A stretch of 6,329 nt of DNA, taken from positions 1 to 6,329 of the forward strand of contig CABQIM010000094.1 in assembly GCA_902464375.1 (NCBI GenBank), given 5' to 3'. The notes under the pieces are model-generated. The model saw only the letters and a program-made list of their open reading frames with translations. It was not told the origin of the DNA and made no database searches. Made by a program: the position numbers and the translations under genes. Origin of the DNA: an uncultured bacterium. GTDB lineage: Bacteria; Cyanobacteriota; Vampirovibrionia; Gastranaerophilales; Gastranaerophilaceae. Each line of letters starts with the position of its first letter. The first letter of the stretch is position 1. Shown one piece after another: positions 6,317-6,329 of the stretch.

Positions 6317-6325
6317 ATTTTATCA
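6317..6325 (-). promoter_or_regulatory. Extended -10 promoter of the PLP-enzyme gene, possibly giving a leaderless mRNA
   Basis: Read on the minus strand, TG (6325-6324), one base, then TAAAAT (6322-6317) form an extended -10 element. Only six bases separate it from the ATG (6310-6308), so transcription would start at or next to the start codon. No Shine-Dalgarno is present in that interval. The window ends at 6329, so a -35 cannot be examined and a promoter further upstream could exist. Confidence 0.4.
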
Positions 6326-6329
6326 TAAA

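Overview
This window is AT-rich bacterial DNA (about one third G+C by eye) and is coding almost throughout. UGA is used as a stop codon (end of the transketolase gene), so the genetic code is standard. The very low G+C, a split transketolase, an FtsEX pair and HDOD/GGDEF-type signalling proteins are compatible with a host-associated or fermentative bacterium. A gut Melainabacteria (Gastranaerophilales)-type genome is my best guess, but nothing here proves it; no rRNA or other strong phylogenetic marker is present.

Layout. Positions 1-143 hold the last 46 codons of an unidentified plus-strand gene. A 51-bp gap follows with an extended -10 promoter (168-176). From 195 to 5266 six plus-strand genes lie head to tail with overlaps or gaps of at most 16 bp, so they form one probable operon: the C-terminal half of a split transketolase (195-1142); ftsE (1139-1816) and ftsX (1806-2714), the ABC-type cell-division pair; an HDOD/HD-domain signalling protein (2731-3528); a three-part protein with a degenerate receiver, a degenerate GGDEF-like domain and an unrecognised C-terminal domain (3541-4731); and a YcaC/ISOC-like isochorismatase-family hydrolase (4718-5266). 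On the minus strand, a short Orn/Lys/Arg-decarboxylase-family PLP enzyme (6310-5267) converges on the operon with the two stop codons directly abutting. Its extended -10 lies so close to its ATG that the mRNA may be leaderless.

How the genes may work together. FtsE and FtsX form an inner-membrane complex that in studied bacteria controls peptidoglycan hydrolases at the division site. The place next to ftsX, where a murein-hydrolase activator is often found, is taken here by two putative signalling proteins. One keeps a full set of HD metal-ligand residues; the other combines a pseudo-receiver with a pseudo-GGDEF. I regard this ftsEX-HDOD-pseudoREC/GGDEF cluster as the most interesting part of the window. 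The transketolase half and the hydrolase look like metabolic passengers in the same transcript.

No tRNA, rRNA, CRISPR array, insertion sequence or convincing intrinsic terminator was seen. No stretch over 300 bp lacks a gene.
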